64,000 nucleotides of DNA from Balaenoptera acutorostrata. Its lineage: Eukaryota > Chordata > Mammalia > Artiodactyla > Balaenopteridae. Made by a program: the position numbers and the translations under genes. Below are positions 36,236-47,092 of this stretch, in pieces. A model generated the notes under the pieces. It was given only the letters and a program-made list of their open reading frames with translations. It searched no databases and had not been told where the DNA came from. The stretch's first letter is position 1, and every line of letters begins with the position of its first letter. Location: contig NC_080069.1 in NCBI RefSeq assembly GCF_949987535.1, positions 40,165,269 to 40,229,268 of the forward strand, in the 5' to 3' direction.

Positions 36236-39200
36236 ATGGTCATAGGAACATACATATCGATAATTACCTTAAACGTAAATGGATTAAATTCTCCAACCAA
36301 AAGACACAGGCTCACTGAATGGATACAAAAACGAGACCCATATATATGCTGTCTACAAGAGACCCACTTCAGACCTAGGGACACATACAGACTGAAAGAG
36401 AGGGGATGGAAAAAGATATTCCATGCAAATGGAAATCAAAAGAAAGCTGGAGTAGCAATACTCATATCAGATAAAATAGACTTTAAAATAAAGAATGTTA
36501 CAAGAGAAGGACACTACATAATGATCAAGGGATCAATCCAAAAAGGAGAAATAACAACTGAAAACATTTATGAACCAAACATAGGAGCACCTCAATACAT
36601 AAGGCAACTGCTAACAGGTATAAAAGAGGAAATCGACAGTAACACAATTATAGTGGGGGACTTTAATACCTCACTTACACCAATGGACAGATCATCCAAA
36701 ATGAAAATAAATTAGGAAATAGAAGCTTTAAATGACACAATAGAGCAGCTAGATTTATGATAGTTTTAGGACATTCCATCCAAAAACAGCAGATTACACT
36801 TTCTTCTCAAGTGCACATGGAACATTCTCCAGGATAGATCACATCTTGGGTCACAAATCAAGCCTCAGTAAATTTAAGAAAACTGAAATCATATCAAGCA
36901 TCTTTTCTGACCACAACGCTATGAGATTAGAAATCAATTACAGGGAAAAAAACGTAAAAAAGACAAACACATGGAGGCTAAACAATACGTTACTAAATAA
37001 CCAAGAGATCACTGAAGAAATCAAAGAGGAAATCAAAAAATACCTAGAGACAGATGACAATGAAAACATGATGATTCAAAATCTATGGGTTGCAGCAAAA
37101 GCAGTTCTAAGAGGGATGTTTATAGCTATACAAGCCTACCTCAAGAAACAAGAAAAATCTCAAATAAACAATCTAACCTTACAGCTAAAGGAATTAGGGA
37201 AAGAAGAACAAACAAAACCCAAAGTTAGCAGAAGGAAAGAAATCGTAAAGATCAGAGCAGAAAAAATGAAATAGAAACAAAGAAAACAATAGCAAAGATC
37301 AATAAAACTAAAAGCCCGTTCTTTGAGAAGATAAACAAAATTGATAAACCATTAGCCAGACTCATCAAGAAAAAGAGGGAGAGGACTCAAATCAGTAAAA
37401 TTAAAAATGAAAAAGGAGAAGTTACAACAGACACCACAGAAATACAAAGCATCCTAAGAGACTTCTACAAGCAACCCGATGCCAATAAAGTGGACAACCT
37501 GGAAGAAATGGACAAATTCGTAGAAAGGTATAACCTTCCAAGACTGAACCAGGAAGAAATAGAAAATATGAACAGACCAATCACAAGTTATGAAATTGAA
37601 ACTGTGATTAAAAATCTTCCAACAAACAAAAGTCCAGGATCAGATGGCTTCACAGGTAAATTTTATCAAACATTTAGAGAAGAGCTAACACCCATCCTTC
37701 TCAAACTCTTCCAAAAAATTGCAGAGGAAGGAACACTCCCAGACTCATTCTATGAGGTCGTCATCACTCTGATACCAAAACTAGACAAAGATACTACAAA
37801 AAAAGAAAATTACAGACCAATATCACTGATGAATATAGATGCAAAAATCCTCAACAAAATACTAGTAAATAGAATCCAACAACACATTAAAAGGATCATA
37901 CACCATGATCAAGTGGGATTTATCCCAGGGATGCAAGGATTCTTCAATATATGCAAATCAATCAATGTGATACACCATATTAACAAATTGAAGAAGAAAA
38001 ACCATATGATCAACTCAATAGATGCAGAAAAAGCTTTTGACAAAATTCAGCACCCATTTATGGTAAAAACTCTCCAGAAAGTGGGCATAGAGGGAACCTA
38101 CCTCAACATAATAAAGGCCATATATGACAAACCCACAGCAAACATCATTCTCAATGGTGAAAAACTGAAAGCATTTCCTCTATGATCAGGAACAAGACAA
38201 GGATGTCCACTCTCACCACTATTATTCAAGATAGTTTTGGAAGTCCTAGCCACAGAAATCAGAGAAGAAAAAGAAATGAAAGGAATACAAATTGGAAAAA
38301 AAGAAGTATAACTGTCACTGTTTGCAGATGACATGATACTATATGTAGAGAATCCTAAAGATGCCACCAGAAAACTACTAGAGCTAATCAATAAAGTTGT
38401 AGGATACAAAATTAATGCACAGAAATCTCTTGCATTCCTATACACTAATGATGAAAAATCTGAAAGAGAAATTAAGGAAACAGTCCCATTTACCACTGCA
38501 ACAAAAAGAAGAAAATACCTAGGAATAAACCTACCTAGGGAGATAAAAGACCTGTATGCAGAAAACTATAAGACACTGATGGAAGAAATTAAAGATTATA
38601 TCAACAGATGGAGAGATATACCATGTTCTTGGATTGGAAGAATCAATATTGTGAAAATGACTATACTACTCAAAGCAATGTACAGATTCAGTGCAATCCT
38701 TATCAAACTACCAATGCCTTTTTTTACAGAACTAGAACAAAAAATCTTAAAATTTGTATGGAGACACAAAAGACCCCAAATAGCCAAAGCAGTCTTGAGT
38801 GAAAAAAGCGGAGCTGGAGGAGTCTGACTCCCTGAATTCAGACTATACTACAAAGCTATGGTAATCAAGACAATATGGTACTGGCACAAAAACAGAAACA
38901 TAGATCAATGGAACACGATAGAAACCCAGAGATAAACCCCCGCACATATGGTCAACTAATCTATGACAAAGGAGGCAAGGATATACAATGGAGAGAAGAC
39001 AGTCTTTTCAATAAGTGGTGCTGGGAAAACTGGACAGCTACATGTAAAAGAATGACATTAGAATACTCCCTAACACCATACACAAAAATAAACTCAAAAT
39101 GGATTAGAGACCTAAATGTAAGACTGGACACTATAAAACTCTTAGAGGAAAACATAGGAAGAACAACACTCTTTGACATAAACCACAGCAAGATCTTTTT

Positions 39201-40046
39201 TGATCCACCTCCTAGAGTAATGGAAATAAAAACAAAAATAAACAAATGGGACCTATTGAAACTTAAAAGCTTTTACACAGCAAAGGAAACCATAAACAAG
39301 TCAAAAATACAACCCTCAGAATGGGAGAAAATATTTGCAAACGAATCAATGGACAAAGGATTAATCTCCAAAATATATAAACAGCTCATGAAGCTCAATA
39401 TTAATGAAACAAACAACCCAATCCAAAAATGGGTAGAAGACCTAAATAGACATTTCTCCAAAGAAGACATACAGATGGCTAAGAAGCATATGCAAAGCTG
39501 CTCAACATCACTAATTATTAGAGAAATGCAAATCAAAACTACAATGAGGTATCGCCTCACACCAGTTAGAATGGGCATCATTAGAAAATCTACAAACAAC
39601 AAATGCTGGAGAGGGTGTGGAGAAAAGGGAACCCTCTTGCACTGTTGGTGGGAATGTAAATTGATACAGCCACTATGGAGAACATTATGGAGGTTCCTTA
39701 AAAAACTAAAAATAGAATTACCATATGACCCAGCAATCCCACTACTGGGCATATACCCAGAGAAAACCATAATTCAAAAAGACACATGCACCCCAATGTT
39801 CATTGCAACACTATTTACAATAGCCAGGTCATGGAAGCAACCTAAATGCCCATCGACAGACAAATGGATAAAGAAGTTGTAGTACATATATACAATGGAA
39901 TATTACTCAGCCATAAAAAGGAGCGAAATTGGGTGATTTGTTGAGACGTGGATGGATCTAGAGACTGTCATACAGAGTGAAGTAAGTCAGAAAGAGAAAA
40001 ACAAATATCGTATATTAACGCATATATGTGGAACCTAGAAAAATGA
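36236..40046 (+). pseudogene. L1 ORF2 (endonuclease-RT), multiply disrupted
   Basis: ORF2p nicks target DNA and reverse-transcribes L1 RNA there. The endonuclease opens at 36,236 (NVNGLNSPTKRHRLTEWIQK, catalytic-type QETH and GDFNTS), then TAG at 36,713-36,715 and a deletion frameshift near 36,760. Three reverse-transcriptase landmarks are visible: [12 protein letters not shown] at 37,631-37,666, a decayed region just after a TGA at 38,183-38,185, and the catalytic FADD at 38,321-38,332, preceded by TAA at 38,309-38,311. The 335-codon frame at 38,875-39,882 holds the C-terminal Cys-rich segment ([20 protein letters not shown]). Further stops lie at 37,274, 38,827 and 39,882. The copy is dead but largely complete in length. 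Confidence 0.93.
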
Positions 40047-40267
40047 TACAGATGAATCGGTTTGCAGGGCAGAAATTGAGACACAGATGTAGAGAACAAA
40101 CGTATGGACACCAAGGGGGGAAAGCGGAGGGGGGGTGGGTGTGGTGGTGTGATGAATTGGGAGATTGGGATTGACATGTATACACTGATGTGTATAAAAT
40201 GGATGACTAATAAGAACCTGCTGTATAAAAAAATAAATAAAATAAAATTCAAAAATTCAAAAAAAAT

Positions 40268-40536
40268 AGTGTTCTTTGATGAAGAAGTTTTAAATTTTAA
40301 TGTAATCTAATTTGTCTATTTTCACTTTTTTTTGCTTTTGGTGTAAAACTGTTATTTTTTAAAATTGCTGGATTTATTTTGTTAATATTCTGTTAAGGAA
40401 TACTCTGCACCTGTATTCATGTGTGACACTGTCCAGTAATTTGCCTTTCTCATATTTTCCTTTCCTGGTTTTGTATCAAAATTAATTATACTAGCCTCAT
40501 AAAATGAGTTGAACAGTGAAAAAAAAAAAAAAAAAA
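40268..40536 (+). mobile_element. Candidate L1 3'-transduced segment with second poly(A)
   Basis: Lies between the L1's own A-rich 3' end (40,225-40,267) and a second A run (40,519-40,536), inside the target-site duplication. The text is not L1 3'UTR but fragments of old antisense L1 (including cctttcctggttttgtatca and actagcctcataaaatgagt). This is expected if transcription read through into source-locus flank. Confidence 0.7.
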
Positions 40537-40541
40537 GAAAA

Positions 40542-41150
40542 GAAAACACTAACTTGAAAAGATATATGCAGCCCTACGCATATATCCTTTGCAGTATTAT
40601 TTACAATAGCCAAGATATAGAAACCTAATTGTCTGTTGATAGATGAAAGGATAAAGAAGATATTGGTGTATATATACAATAGAATATTATTCAGCCATAA
40701 GAAAAGAAACCTTGCCATTTGCAAGAATATGGATGGACCTAGAGTTTATTACGCTAAGTGAAATAAGTCAGATAGAGAAAGACAATTACCATATGATTTC
40801 ACATATACGTGGAATACAAAAAACAAAACAAATAATACAAAACCAGACTCACAGAGAACAAAGCGGTGGTTGCCAGATGGGAGGGTGTTGGGGGGCAGCC
40901 AAAAGAGGTGAAAAGGATTAAGAGGTACAAACTTTGAGTTATAAAAAAATTAAATCACAGAGATGCAATGTACAGCACAGGGAATATAGTCAATAACACT
41001 GCATTAAGTTTGTATGGTCTCAGGTGGTAATTTGACATTGATTTGACCATTTCAAAATGTATGTAAATATCAAATCACTTTGATGTACACTTGAAACTAA
41101 TATGATATTGTATGTCAATTGCACTTCAATAAAAAATACTCATACATAAA
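40542..41150 (+). mobile_element. Old L1, 3' remainder after the younger insertion
   Basis: Continues the element that stops at 34,174: end of ORF2 (atatatacaatagaatatta, then the ttcagccataag block) and a 3'UTR (gaggtacaaactttgag, then gtacagcacagggaatatag), ending tgcacttcaataaaaaatac near 41,147. Joined to the left part, it makes one old L1. Confidence 0.88.
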
Positions 41151-41910
41151 GACAACATTAGGAAGATGAGGGTGGTAATAAGCGTCAAATGGGAAAAATG
41201 AAGAGGGATATATGCCAATTACAAGGAGAAAAAAACATAAGAAGGAAGTGCAGCGGCACTGACACTTGATTTGAAGGTTTCTGTCATATTTGACTTCCTT
41301 CCTCTTCTCTGTGGTCTATTTTCTTTATTCTCTCAAGAGAATCTTCTCTTATTTGTGCTAGTTGTCCTCCATTTGACCATACAGATCCATTCTCTTGCCT
41401 TTCTCCATGTTCCTGGAGGCTACCTCTAGGGATCGTGTCACCCAGGCTCCTTTATAGACTGACTTCTGGTTAGGTTTTGCCAGGGTTGCAAGGAGGAGGT
41501 AGGGGTCAGGGTATTAATTCCACCATTTCTTCCCTCCTGGGGCACTGTGGTTTTGACAGTGGCAACTTTCCTCCACAGTTTTAGCTCTTGTACCACAGCC
41601 CTTCCTCCCTAGTTCTGCTCTCCCTGAGCTTTAATGACAGTATTTCCTCCCCTTGTCCCCTTCAGCTCTAGGTATGGTAATGGATTCCCACTGTTGCAAG
41701 GTCTAGATGCCCCCAATTTCTCTTGCGTGGTCCTTTCATGAAGGGATTCTTTAAATAATCCCTTCATTAAAGCCTCCTCAGTTAAAATATCTGGACCTAA
41801 TTTCCTGCCAGCACCTGAATGAATACAGCTCACCTTAGTTACATACTATTTTCAACACTAGAATTTTCTTCAGTAGTGTAATTTACACTACTCAGAGTTG
41901 GAGCTGAATA
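41151..41910. other. Unassigned ancient repeat likely
   Basis: The stretch 41,400-41,830 contains phrases (ctaggtatggtaatggattc, atcccttcattaaagcctcc and a gccagcacctgaatgaat block) that I recall from a common mammal-wide repeat but cannot name. No gene recognised. Confidence 0.35.
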
Positions 41911-41911
41911 A

Positions 41912-42052
41912 ATTATTTAAGTCAACAAATATTTTTTGAGCACTTACTATGTGCCAGGCACTGTGCCGATATCAGCTTATACAATGGTGACTGAGACAGA
42001 TAAGGTCTCCGCCCGCATGGAACATACAGTCTACTGGGGGAGTTAGACAATA
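41912..42052 (+). mobile_element. L2 3'-end fragment
   Basis: Typical L2 text: caacaaatattttttgagca, cttactatgtgccaggcact, a gataaggtctccgcccgcat block and ctactgggggagttagacaa. Confidence 0.8.
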
Positions 42053-42380
42053 CAAGATCCTTTAAGTTGCAAATGATAGAAAAGCTGAACCCAAACTGAC
42101 TCATGCAAAAAGGGGAATTTATTGGCTCATTAAAAAAAAAAAAAATCCAGAAATCGGGCTTGTTACTGCGAATGAAAAAAAAATATCGCCTGCGGTATCA
42201 GTGAACAAAGGATGTTGCAGCCATCAAGCCATTACATTACAGCCGCCCCGAAGGTGAGCCCTGAGGGAACTCAGGATATGAACGGGATGGCCGCCATCTA
42301 GCAGTCAGCCGCTGCCGCCATCCCCCCACCCCACCCTGCAGTGCACCCTGAGGAGACTCAGGATGAGAAACCACAGGGAG

Positions 42381-42546
42381 TTTGAAAAAGAATAGATACG
42401 TGTATAACTGAATCACTTAGCTGTACACCTGAAATAACACAACGTTGTTAATCATCTATGCGCCAATATAAAATAAAAATTAAAAAAAACCCCAACCAAC
42501 TCAAGTAGGCCATTAGTTAAAAAAAGAAAAAGAAAAAGAAAAAGAA
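42381..42546 (+). mobile_element. Short L1 3'-end insertion in LTR copy A
   Basis: gagtttgaaaaagaatagat, ataactgaatcacttagctg, tacacctgaaataacacaac and tatgcgccaatataaaataa, followed by an AAAAAG-repeat tail, are the last about 165 bp of an artiodactyl L1. Flanks aaaccacagg and aaagcacagg look like its target duplication, and LTR copies B and C lack the insert. Confidence 0.8.
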
Positions 42547-42697
42547 AGCACAGGATACTGGCCCCAGATAGCTGAGGCTCATGTCAAAGGAATGATTTCA
42601 GTGAGCCCAGACTCTTGCATCTTCCCCCCACACACAGAAAAGCGCTAAATTCCTTAACTTGAGATGTCTGGTTTTCTTTAATTAACAGTAATCTTTT

Positions 42698-42902
42698 ATT
42701 TATTTGTTTATTTATTTTGATGTGGACCATTTTTAAAGTCTTTATTGAATTTGATATTGCTTCTTTTTTTTTTTTTTTTTTTATGTTTTGGTTTTTTGGC
42801 TGTGAGGCATGTGGGATCTTAGCTCCCTGACCAGGGATCAAACCTGAACCCCCTGCATTGGCAGGTGAATTCTTAACCACTGCGCCACCAGAGAAGTCCC
42901 CC
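42698..42902 (-). mobile_element. Shorter tRNA-derived SINE (CHR-1-like) in LTR copy A
   Basis: Antisense SINE with a tail block containing gatgtggaccatttttaaag and agtctttattgaatttgata, a T20 run, and a head (gcgccaccagagaagtccc on the plus strand). The middle CHR body is missing. The target duplication is aacagtaatctttt at 42,684-42,697 and aacagtaaactttt at 42,903-42,916. LTR copies B and C are uninterrupted at this point. Confidence 0.88.
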
Positions 42903-43099
42903 AACAGTAAACTTTTGATGTTCTGACTACCTGGTCTTTGTTGCAGAAACTCCTGTGTATCCTGGCTCCTCCTTTACCTCTTTGGAGAATTCTCTCAGAG
43001 TCTCTCTGAGATGCTGTGTCCTGGGCTTAAGTCTTCAGTTTTGTCCACCGAATAAAACATAATTCTCAAATTTTAGATTGTGTATTTTTTCAGTTGACA

Positions 43100-43313
43100 C
43101 TACCTATGAAGTTTTATCTAGGACCTCAAGCAATGTCACCAAAACCTATTTCTCTTACACCCCTGGTTCTGCTTTTCGTGTGTGGGCTCAGTCCTTAAAC
43201 TAGCTCTCCCCTCAGTGCAGCAAATGTGTTACAACTGAGAGTCCTAGAATATATTTCATTGCTTCTCATTGGCTGATTGGGAACGTGATGCCCTGATTGG
43301 CTCAGCAGGAGCC
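43100..43313. other. Unassigned repeat flank
   Basis: Appears to continue a repeat broken by LTR copy A (its left part, about 42,060-42,166, has caaaaaggggaatttattgg). Family not assigned. Confidence 0.35.
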
Positions 43314-43907
43314 TCCTAGCCACTATTATTATTATTATTTGCTGCAAAAAGCTTTATTATTTCCATTTGGTCCAGGGCTTGGGTTAGGGCTCCAGGGTGG
43401 TTCAAAAGCAGCCTAGTGGCTGCAGAGAGAGAGAGAGGGCTTCAGGCAGAAGCCCTGACACCAGAGGGGCTCCTCAAAGGCTGCTGGGCTCCAGAGGCCC
43501 CTAGTCGTGCTTGAGGGTGAGCCTTTCGAAGAGATACGCGCCCAGCCCAGCCTGGGGGCCCCCAGCCTGTGGACGTTAGTCAGGTGGTTGCCATCTTCTT
43601 GATGAGTTTCACCTGCTCCTGTAGGAAGTGGCTCTCCAGGAAGTCACAGAGATGGGGGTCTACTCAGGCAGAACCCAACGCATGCAGCTCCATGAGCACG
43701 GTGGCTTCCGTAGCCACCTGGGTTTTACCCCACTCATCTTGGGACGGCTTCTGCAGGTCCTGGAAGTGGGTGAAGCCACTGCTGGTGTTGCATCTCCAAG
43801 AGACGCTCAGCACCCTTGGGTTTCTCCTCCGCCAATTTGTGGGAAAAGTGGCCCACGCCCTGCAGAGACACATCGTAGTCAAGGTCGAAATAGAAGCCCA
43901 GAGAGAG

Positions 43908-44876
43908 TTAGTATAAGCAGATAGGGTAGGGGGTCCCCAGAGAAAGAACCAGTCATGGCTTTCTTCACATAAATAAGCCATTTCTGGCCTAAGCCATTTT
44001 GTGATCTAAGACTGGCCACAATGCTAGTCCTTGAACAGATTTCAGTAATTAATGATCTTAAGAGAGCAAAAGAATGCAGAAACAAACGACTATTGTCAAG
44101 TAAGCGAAGTAACAATAGCAAAGATAATATATCAGTTGTAAAAACTCCCAGTCCTCTTTCAATGGTAAAGATTAACCTGAAGCTCTCAACCACCAGATCA
44201 ACTGGAACCTAAGGGAGGATGATGTTAACCTTTTCTGGACCCCTGTGACTTCCATCAACTAAAACTTGGAGTCTTTTGACCACCCAAGTCCCTTCATGAA
44301 AATGCATGTACCCTTAGCTTCCTCAGTTTTACTGTTTAAGGAGACACTGCTTTGGGAAAGATCCCCAGTGTTCTCCTTACTTGCTGCAAGTAATAAATCC
44401 TTCCTTTTCTTGATCTTTGGTTTGGTTGTGTCAACTGAAAAAAATGGCACAAGCTAAAAATTGAGAATCTCAGCAGACTTTCTGAGGACTTAAGACCAGG
44501 AGACAGCCTCCCAGATAGCTCTGTGGGACTGCTCCAAAGAGGTAAGGGAGGAACCAGGATACAAAAGAGTTTTTGCAACAAAACCCAGGTAGTTGGAACA
44601 TCAAAAGATTGCTGTTAATTAAAGAAAAACCAGACATCTTAAGTTACTTTAGTACTTTTTTATGTATGGGAAGATGCAAGAGTCTGGGCTCTTTGAAATC
44701 ATTCCTTAACTGTCTAGGGCCTCCATACTAAATCAGATGCACAGTCGGGGCAGCTGCAGTGGCTGAGGGCTTGATGGCTGCAACATCCTTTGTTTACTGA
44801 TATGGCAGGTGACATTCACAGTTGTGTCTTTTAACTCGACACCCACCAAGAGGCAAACCCAGTTTTTCGGGTAACA
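43908..44876 (-). mobile_element. LTR of a second ERV family inserted in the FTL copy
   Basis: On the minus strand it opens tgttacccgaaaaactgggt just after the codons for ASYTY, and continues (after LTR copy B) with a caagaaaaggaaggatttat phrase, ggatctttcccaaagcagtg and aagggacttgggtggtcaaa, until FTL resumes at 43,907. Imperfect duplications (GTTAGT at 43,906-43,911, GTAGGT at 44,877-44,882) are suggestive. Its 3' terminus is not cleanly TG...CA, so that boundary is uncertain. Confidence 0.65.
44429..44820 (-). mobile_element. Solo LTR family X, copy B
   Basis: A 392-bp minus-strand LTR from TGTGAATG to CAGTTGACA. It is flanked by a perfect 4-bp duplication, GTTG, at 44,425-44,428 and 44,821-44,824. 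It shares with copies A and C the gttgcagccatcaagcc block and the tctttaattaacag block. It landed inside the LTR that had already interrupted the FTL pseudogene. Confidence 0.9.
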
Positions 44877-45128
44877 GTAGGTGTAGGAGGCCAGCAGATG
44901 CATGTAGACCGGGCGGTTGATGACAGCCTCTATCTCCGTGGAATAATTTTGAGAAATCTGGGAGCTCATGGTTGATTGGCATTAAGGAGCTAAGCTCAGA
45001 AAATGATGTTGGCTGGTCCCCGAGACCGAGGAGAGCTGAGTGGTTGGTCCAAAGGTTGCAAGTGATAAATAGGTTGGAGGGTGGATGGGGGCTGGAGGAA
45101 GGGCCGTCTCTGGGTCTGTTCTGTCCAA

Positions 45129-45134
45129 ACACTA
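45129..45134 (-). promoter_or_regulatory. Decayed iron-responsive element loop
   Basis: The FTL 5'UTR copy reads tcttgcttcaatagtgtttg on the minus strand. Functional ferritin IREs have an apical CAGUGN loop. Here the first C is T (plus-strand position 45,134), which would remove the C-G contact needed by IRP1/2. This fits relaxed constraint in a retropseudogene. Confidence 0.8.
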
Positions 45135-45191
45135 TTGAAGCAAGAGACACATCCACTGGACTGCGGAGCACACTGCTTCCTGGCCATTATT

Positions 45192-46195
45192 AGAACGAGG
45201 AGTGGACTCTACTTTTGAAGCCTAATAGCTGTCAATAGAGAAGTGGCTTTCCTAGAGGAAAACTGCAGTACTGTCTCCAGAAGAAAGAAGCCCCCCCAAA
45301 CATTAGATGCTCATGAACAAAGATAAACAATGATATATCCTGATAATTAAACTAAAGCTGATCAATATTGTTAGGCAGAATGCTTTAATGGCTGCCTATT
45401 TCAGCAAAGCCTCGTGGGGGTTAACCTGCGTTCGATTCGCACTGCACCTGTAGGGGTCAGTTCTCCTGTGTGTGGACAGCATCCCACTGCTAATTCTGCC
45501 TTGGGGCTTTCTTGGCAGAATTGCTTTGGGAGCTTGCTCCGCCAGGTACAGGGTAAACTGGAAGTATTGACCAGGGGCAACCGTTAACCAAAAAAGGAGA
45601 GAAGTTGGTGGATAAAGGCCCCAGACTCCAACCATTTTAGAGAACAATTCTGACGCACATTCTATGTGGTGCAGCAGAGGGCTCCTAGGGGGAGGGAGCC
45701 CCAGTAGTCCATAACCGTACCCAGCCAATAAGTGGGTCCTTTATTGGATTTTCCTCCTTCCTTGTCTCATTCTTCTCCACTCTCTCTCTAAGGAATCCCT
45801 TCCTAAGTCCTTATCTCAGTCTCTGCCCAGGAGATATCAAAGTGAAACCCAGCTGAGACCGGAAGGCTGGACAGAGCTACCCATGCAGAGAGCAAGGGGA
45901 AAACTGTGGTTTTGAAAAGGAGAGTAGAACTCCCCCATCAAATACGAAAAACAGGTCAATTTTAGGCCACAGGGGAGAGCAATGAAAGGTAAAAATGAAA
46001 GCGCATTTAATGAAGGTAAAACTGAATTGTTTCTACTGTTTTATATTAAGAAGCATTCTTAGAATTATTTCCATATTAATAAGCATAATTTATTTTGTAA
46101 TGTGTATAATTATTAAAGTTGATTAGCTTTGTTCCCCCCATGCACTGCAAATATTTTGAAAGCAGGAATTTCTTGAAACTGGTATCTCTAAATTA
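45192..46195. other. Unassigned; repeat-like block at about 45,370-45,860
   Basis: The minus frame 45,728-45,396 (110 codons) has no recognised domain. The surrounding block looks LTR-like, but I cannot name it or find its ends. Confidence 0.3.
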
Positions 46196-46320
46196 AATTA
46201 AACTCAGCAAATTTGCATTGAGTATATACCATATCCAAAGTACTTTGCTAAGTGCTGTAAGACAAATTGCCCTTGTTTAAGGGGCCCTCAGAGTCTAGTA
46301 GAGGCAACAGATATACGTAT
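46196..46320 (+). mobile_element. L2 fragment
   Basis: Diverged L2 3' text: cagcaaatttgcattgagta, tataccatatccaaagtact and ttgctaagtgctgtaag, then a gccctcagagtctagtagag block. Confidence 0.6.
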
Positions 46321-46972
46321 CTGGCAAGCTTGAGACTAACCAAGGGAACTATGGGATTACAGGTATAATCCTAGTACTGTACCTTATGGCTTCTTAGTAA
46401 AGGTCATGTATTCATTCATCTTTTACCAAGCATATACCTTATACCAGATCTATATGAAGGACCGCCTTTTAATTATTATTGTTAATATTATTCAGGTGCA
46501 AAAATGTTAATGTGTCTCCAAAGGCCAACTCTTCTTAACAACTACCGGCAAATTCTCTACCTTTGCTGTGAGCATCTTCCCTGTCTTTTTGAGACTCTCC
46601 AAAGAAAACCCTCATCTGATCTTTTTCATGGCCTTCCAGGCATATTTCCTGAGGGTTTTGGAAGCTCTCCCTCTGGGAAGTGCAAATGCCACATTTACAG
46701 ATTCACAGAATGTTAGCTCTGAAAAGAATCTTAATGTTTTCTAGTGTTTTCCATAGAAATCGGTATATATACTGCATACCAAAAGGGATTGGGAGGTTTG
46801 CATCTGTAAGTGGCAGACTCAGGGGCTCCAGCTGCCCTAAAGGCCAAGGGGTTCAATACCTCTGCATGCTAGTGTGGCTAGACAGGGGCAACCAGATGAC
46901 TGTCAGCTTGCCCGTAAGCTGTTCCGGTCACATTTATGTTAGCTGGCACACTTGTTGGGAATAATACCTTAG

Positions 46973-47092
46973 AGATTGTTTAGCCCAGCCCTGCAGTTCA
47001 TTTGTTTTCCAGAACTTCAGTTTTAGAAAAGAGGGAACCAAGGCCCAGAGAGGTGGCATGGCTTACCCAAGGGCACACACTGAATTGGAGTT
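46973..47092 (-). mobile_element. MIR-type SINE fragment (antisense)
   Basis: The reverse-strand MIR core appears as ttagcccagccctgcag, a gagggaaccaaggcccagag block and ggcttacccaagggcacaca. Confidence 0.6.

Larger units (their letters stand above)
34175..40541 (+). mobile_element. Near full-length L1 with candidate 3' transduction
   Basis: A 6.37-kb insertion in old L1, flanked by a 16-bp duplication with one mismatch: GAAAACACTAATTTGA at 34,159-34,174 and GAAAACACTAACTTGA at 40,542-40,557. Order: about 190 bp not recognised (34,175-34,364), 5'UTR (about 34,365-35,270), ORF1 (35,271-36,177), ORF2 (36,236 to about 40,046), 3'UTR with a first A-rich tail (about 40,225-40,267), about 250 bp of non-L1-3'-end sequence, and a second poly(A) (40,519-40,536). 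Both ORFs are broken, so it is immobile. Confidence 0.92.
42167..43099 (+). mobile_element. Solo LTR family X, copy A (with two nested insertions)
   Basis: Begins tgcgaatg and ends cagttgaca, with flanks ttac/ctac as a decayed 4-bp duplication. It carries the family's body (a gcagccatcaagccattaca phrase, aaggaatgatttcagtgagc, and an aataaaacataattctcaaa poly(A)-signal block). Two later insertions swell it to 933 bp: an L1 3' end and a SINE. Confidence 0.8.
43328..45177 (-). pseudogene. FTL: Ferritin light chain processed pseudogene
   Basis: Ferritin L subunits build the cytosolic iron-storage shell and provide its nucleation sites. This intronless minus-strand copy has a 5'UTR (45,177-44,970) with an iron-responsive-element relic, a start at 44,969 (MSSQISQNYSTEIEAVINRP, then VYMHLLASYTY), an interruption at 44,876-43,908, then [12 protein letters not shown] text. 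It goes on through [16 protein letters not shown] (about 43,780-43,735) and LHALGSA, and a stop at 43,503-43,501 after the FERLTLKHD region. The 3'UTR has AATAAAGC and an A-rich (aat)n tail at 43,325-43,345. A 14-bp duplication with two mismatches (tcctagccactatt at 43,314-43,327, tcctggccattatt at 45,178-45,191) proves retroposition. Frameshifts (for example around 43,800 and 43,565) and the insertion rule out function. Confidence 0.95.

Noticed and set aside
38875..39882. 335-codon frame as a possible host gene
   Set aside because: It is the C-terminal part of L1 ORF2 in a disrupted L1, continuous with frames before and after it.
45396..45728. 110-codon minus frame as a novel gene
   Set aside because: No recognised domain, no splice or promoter context, and the surroundings look repeat-derived.
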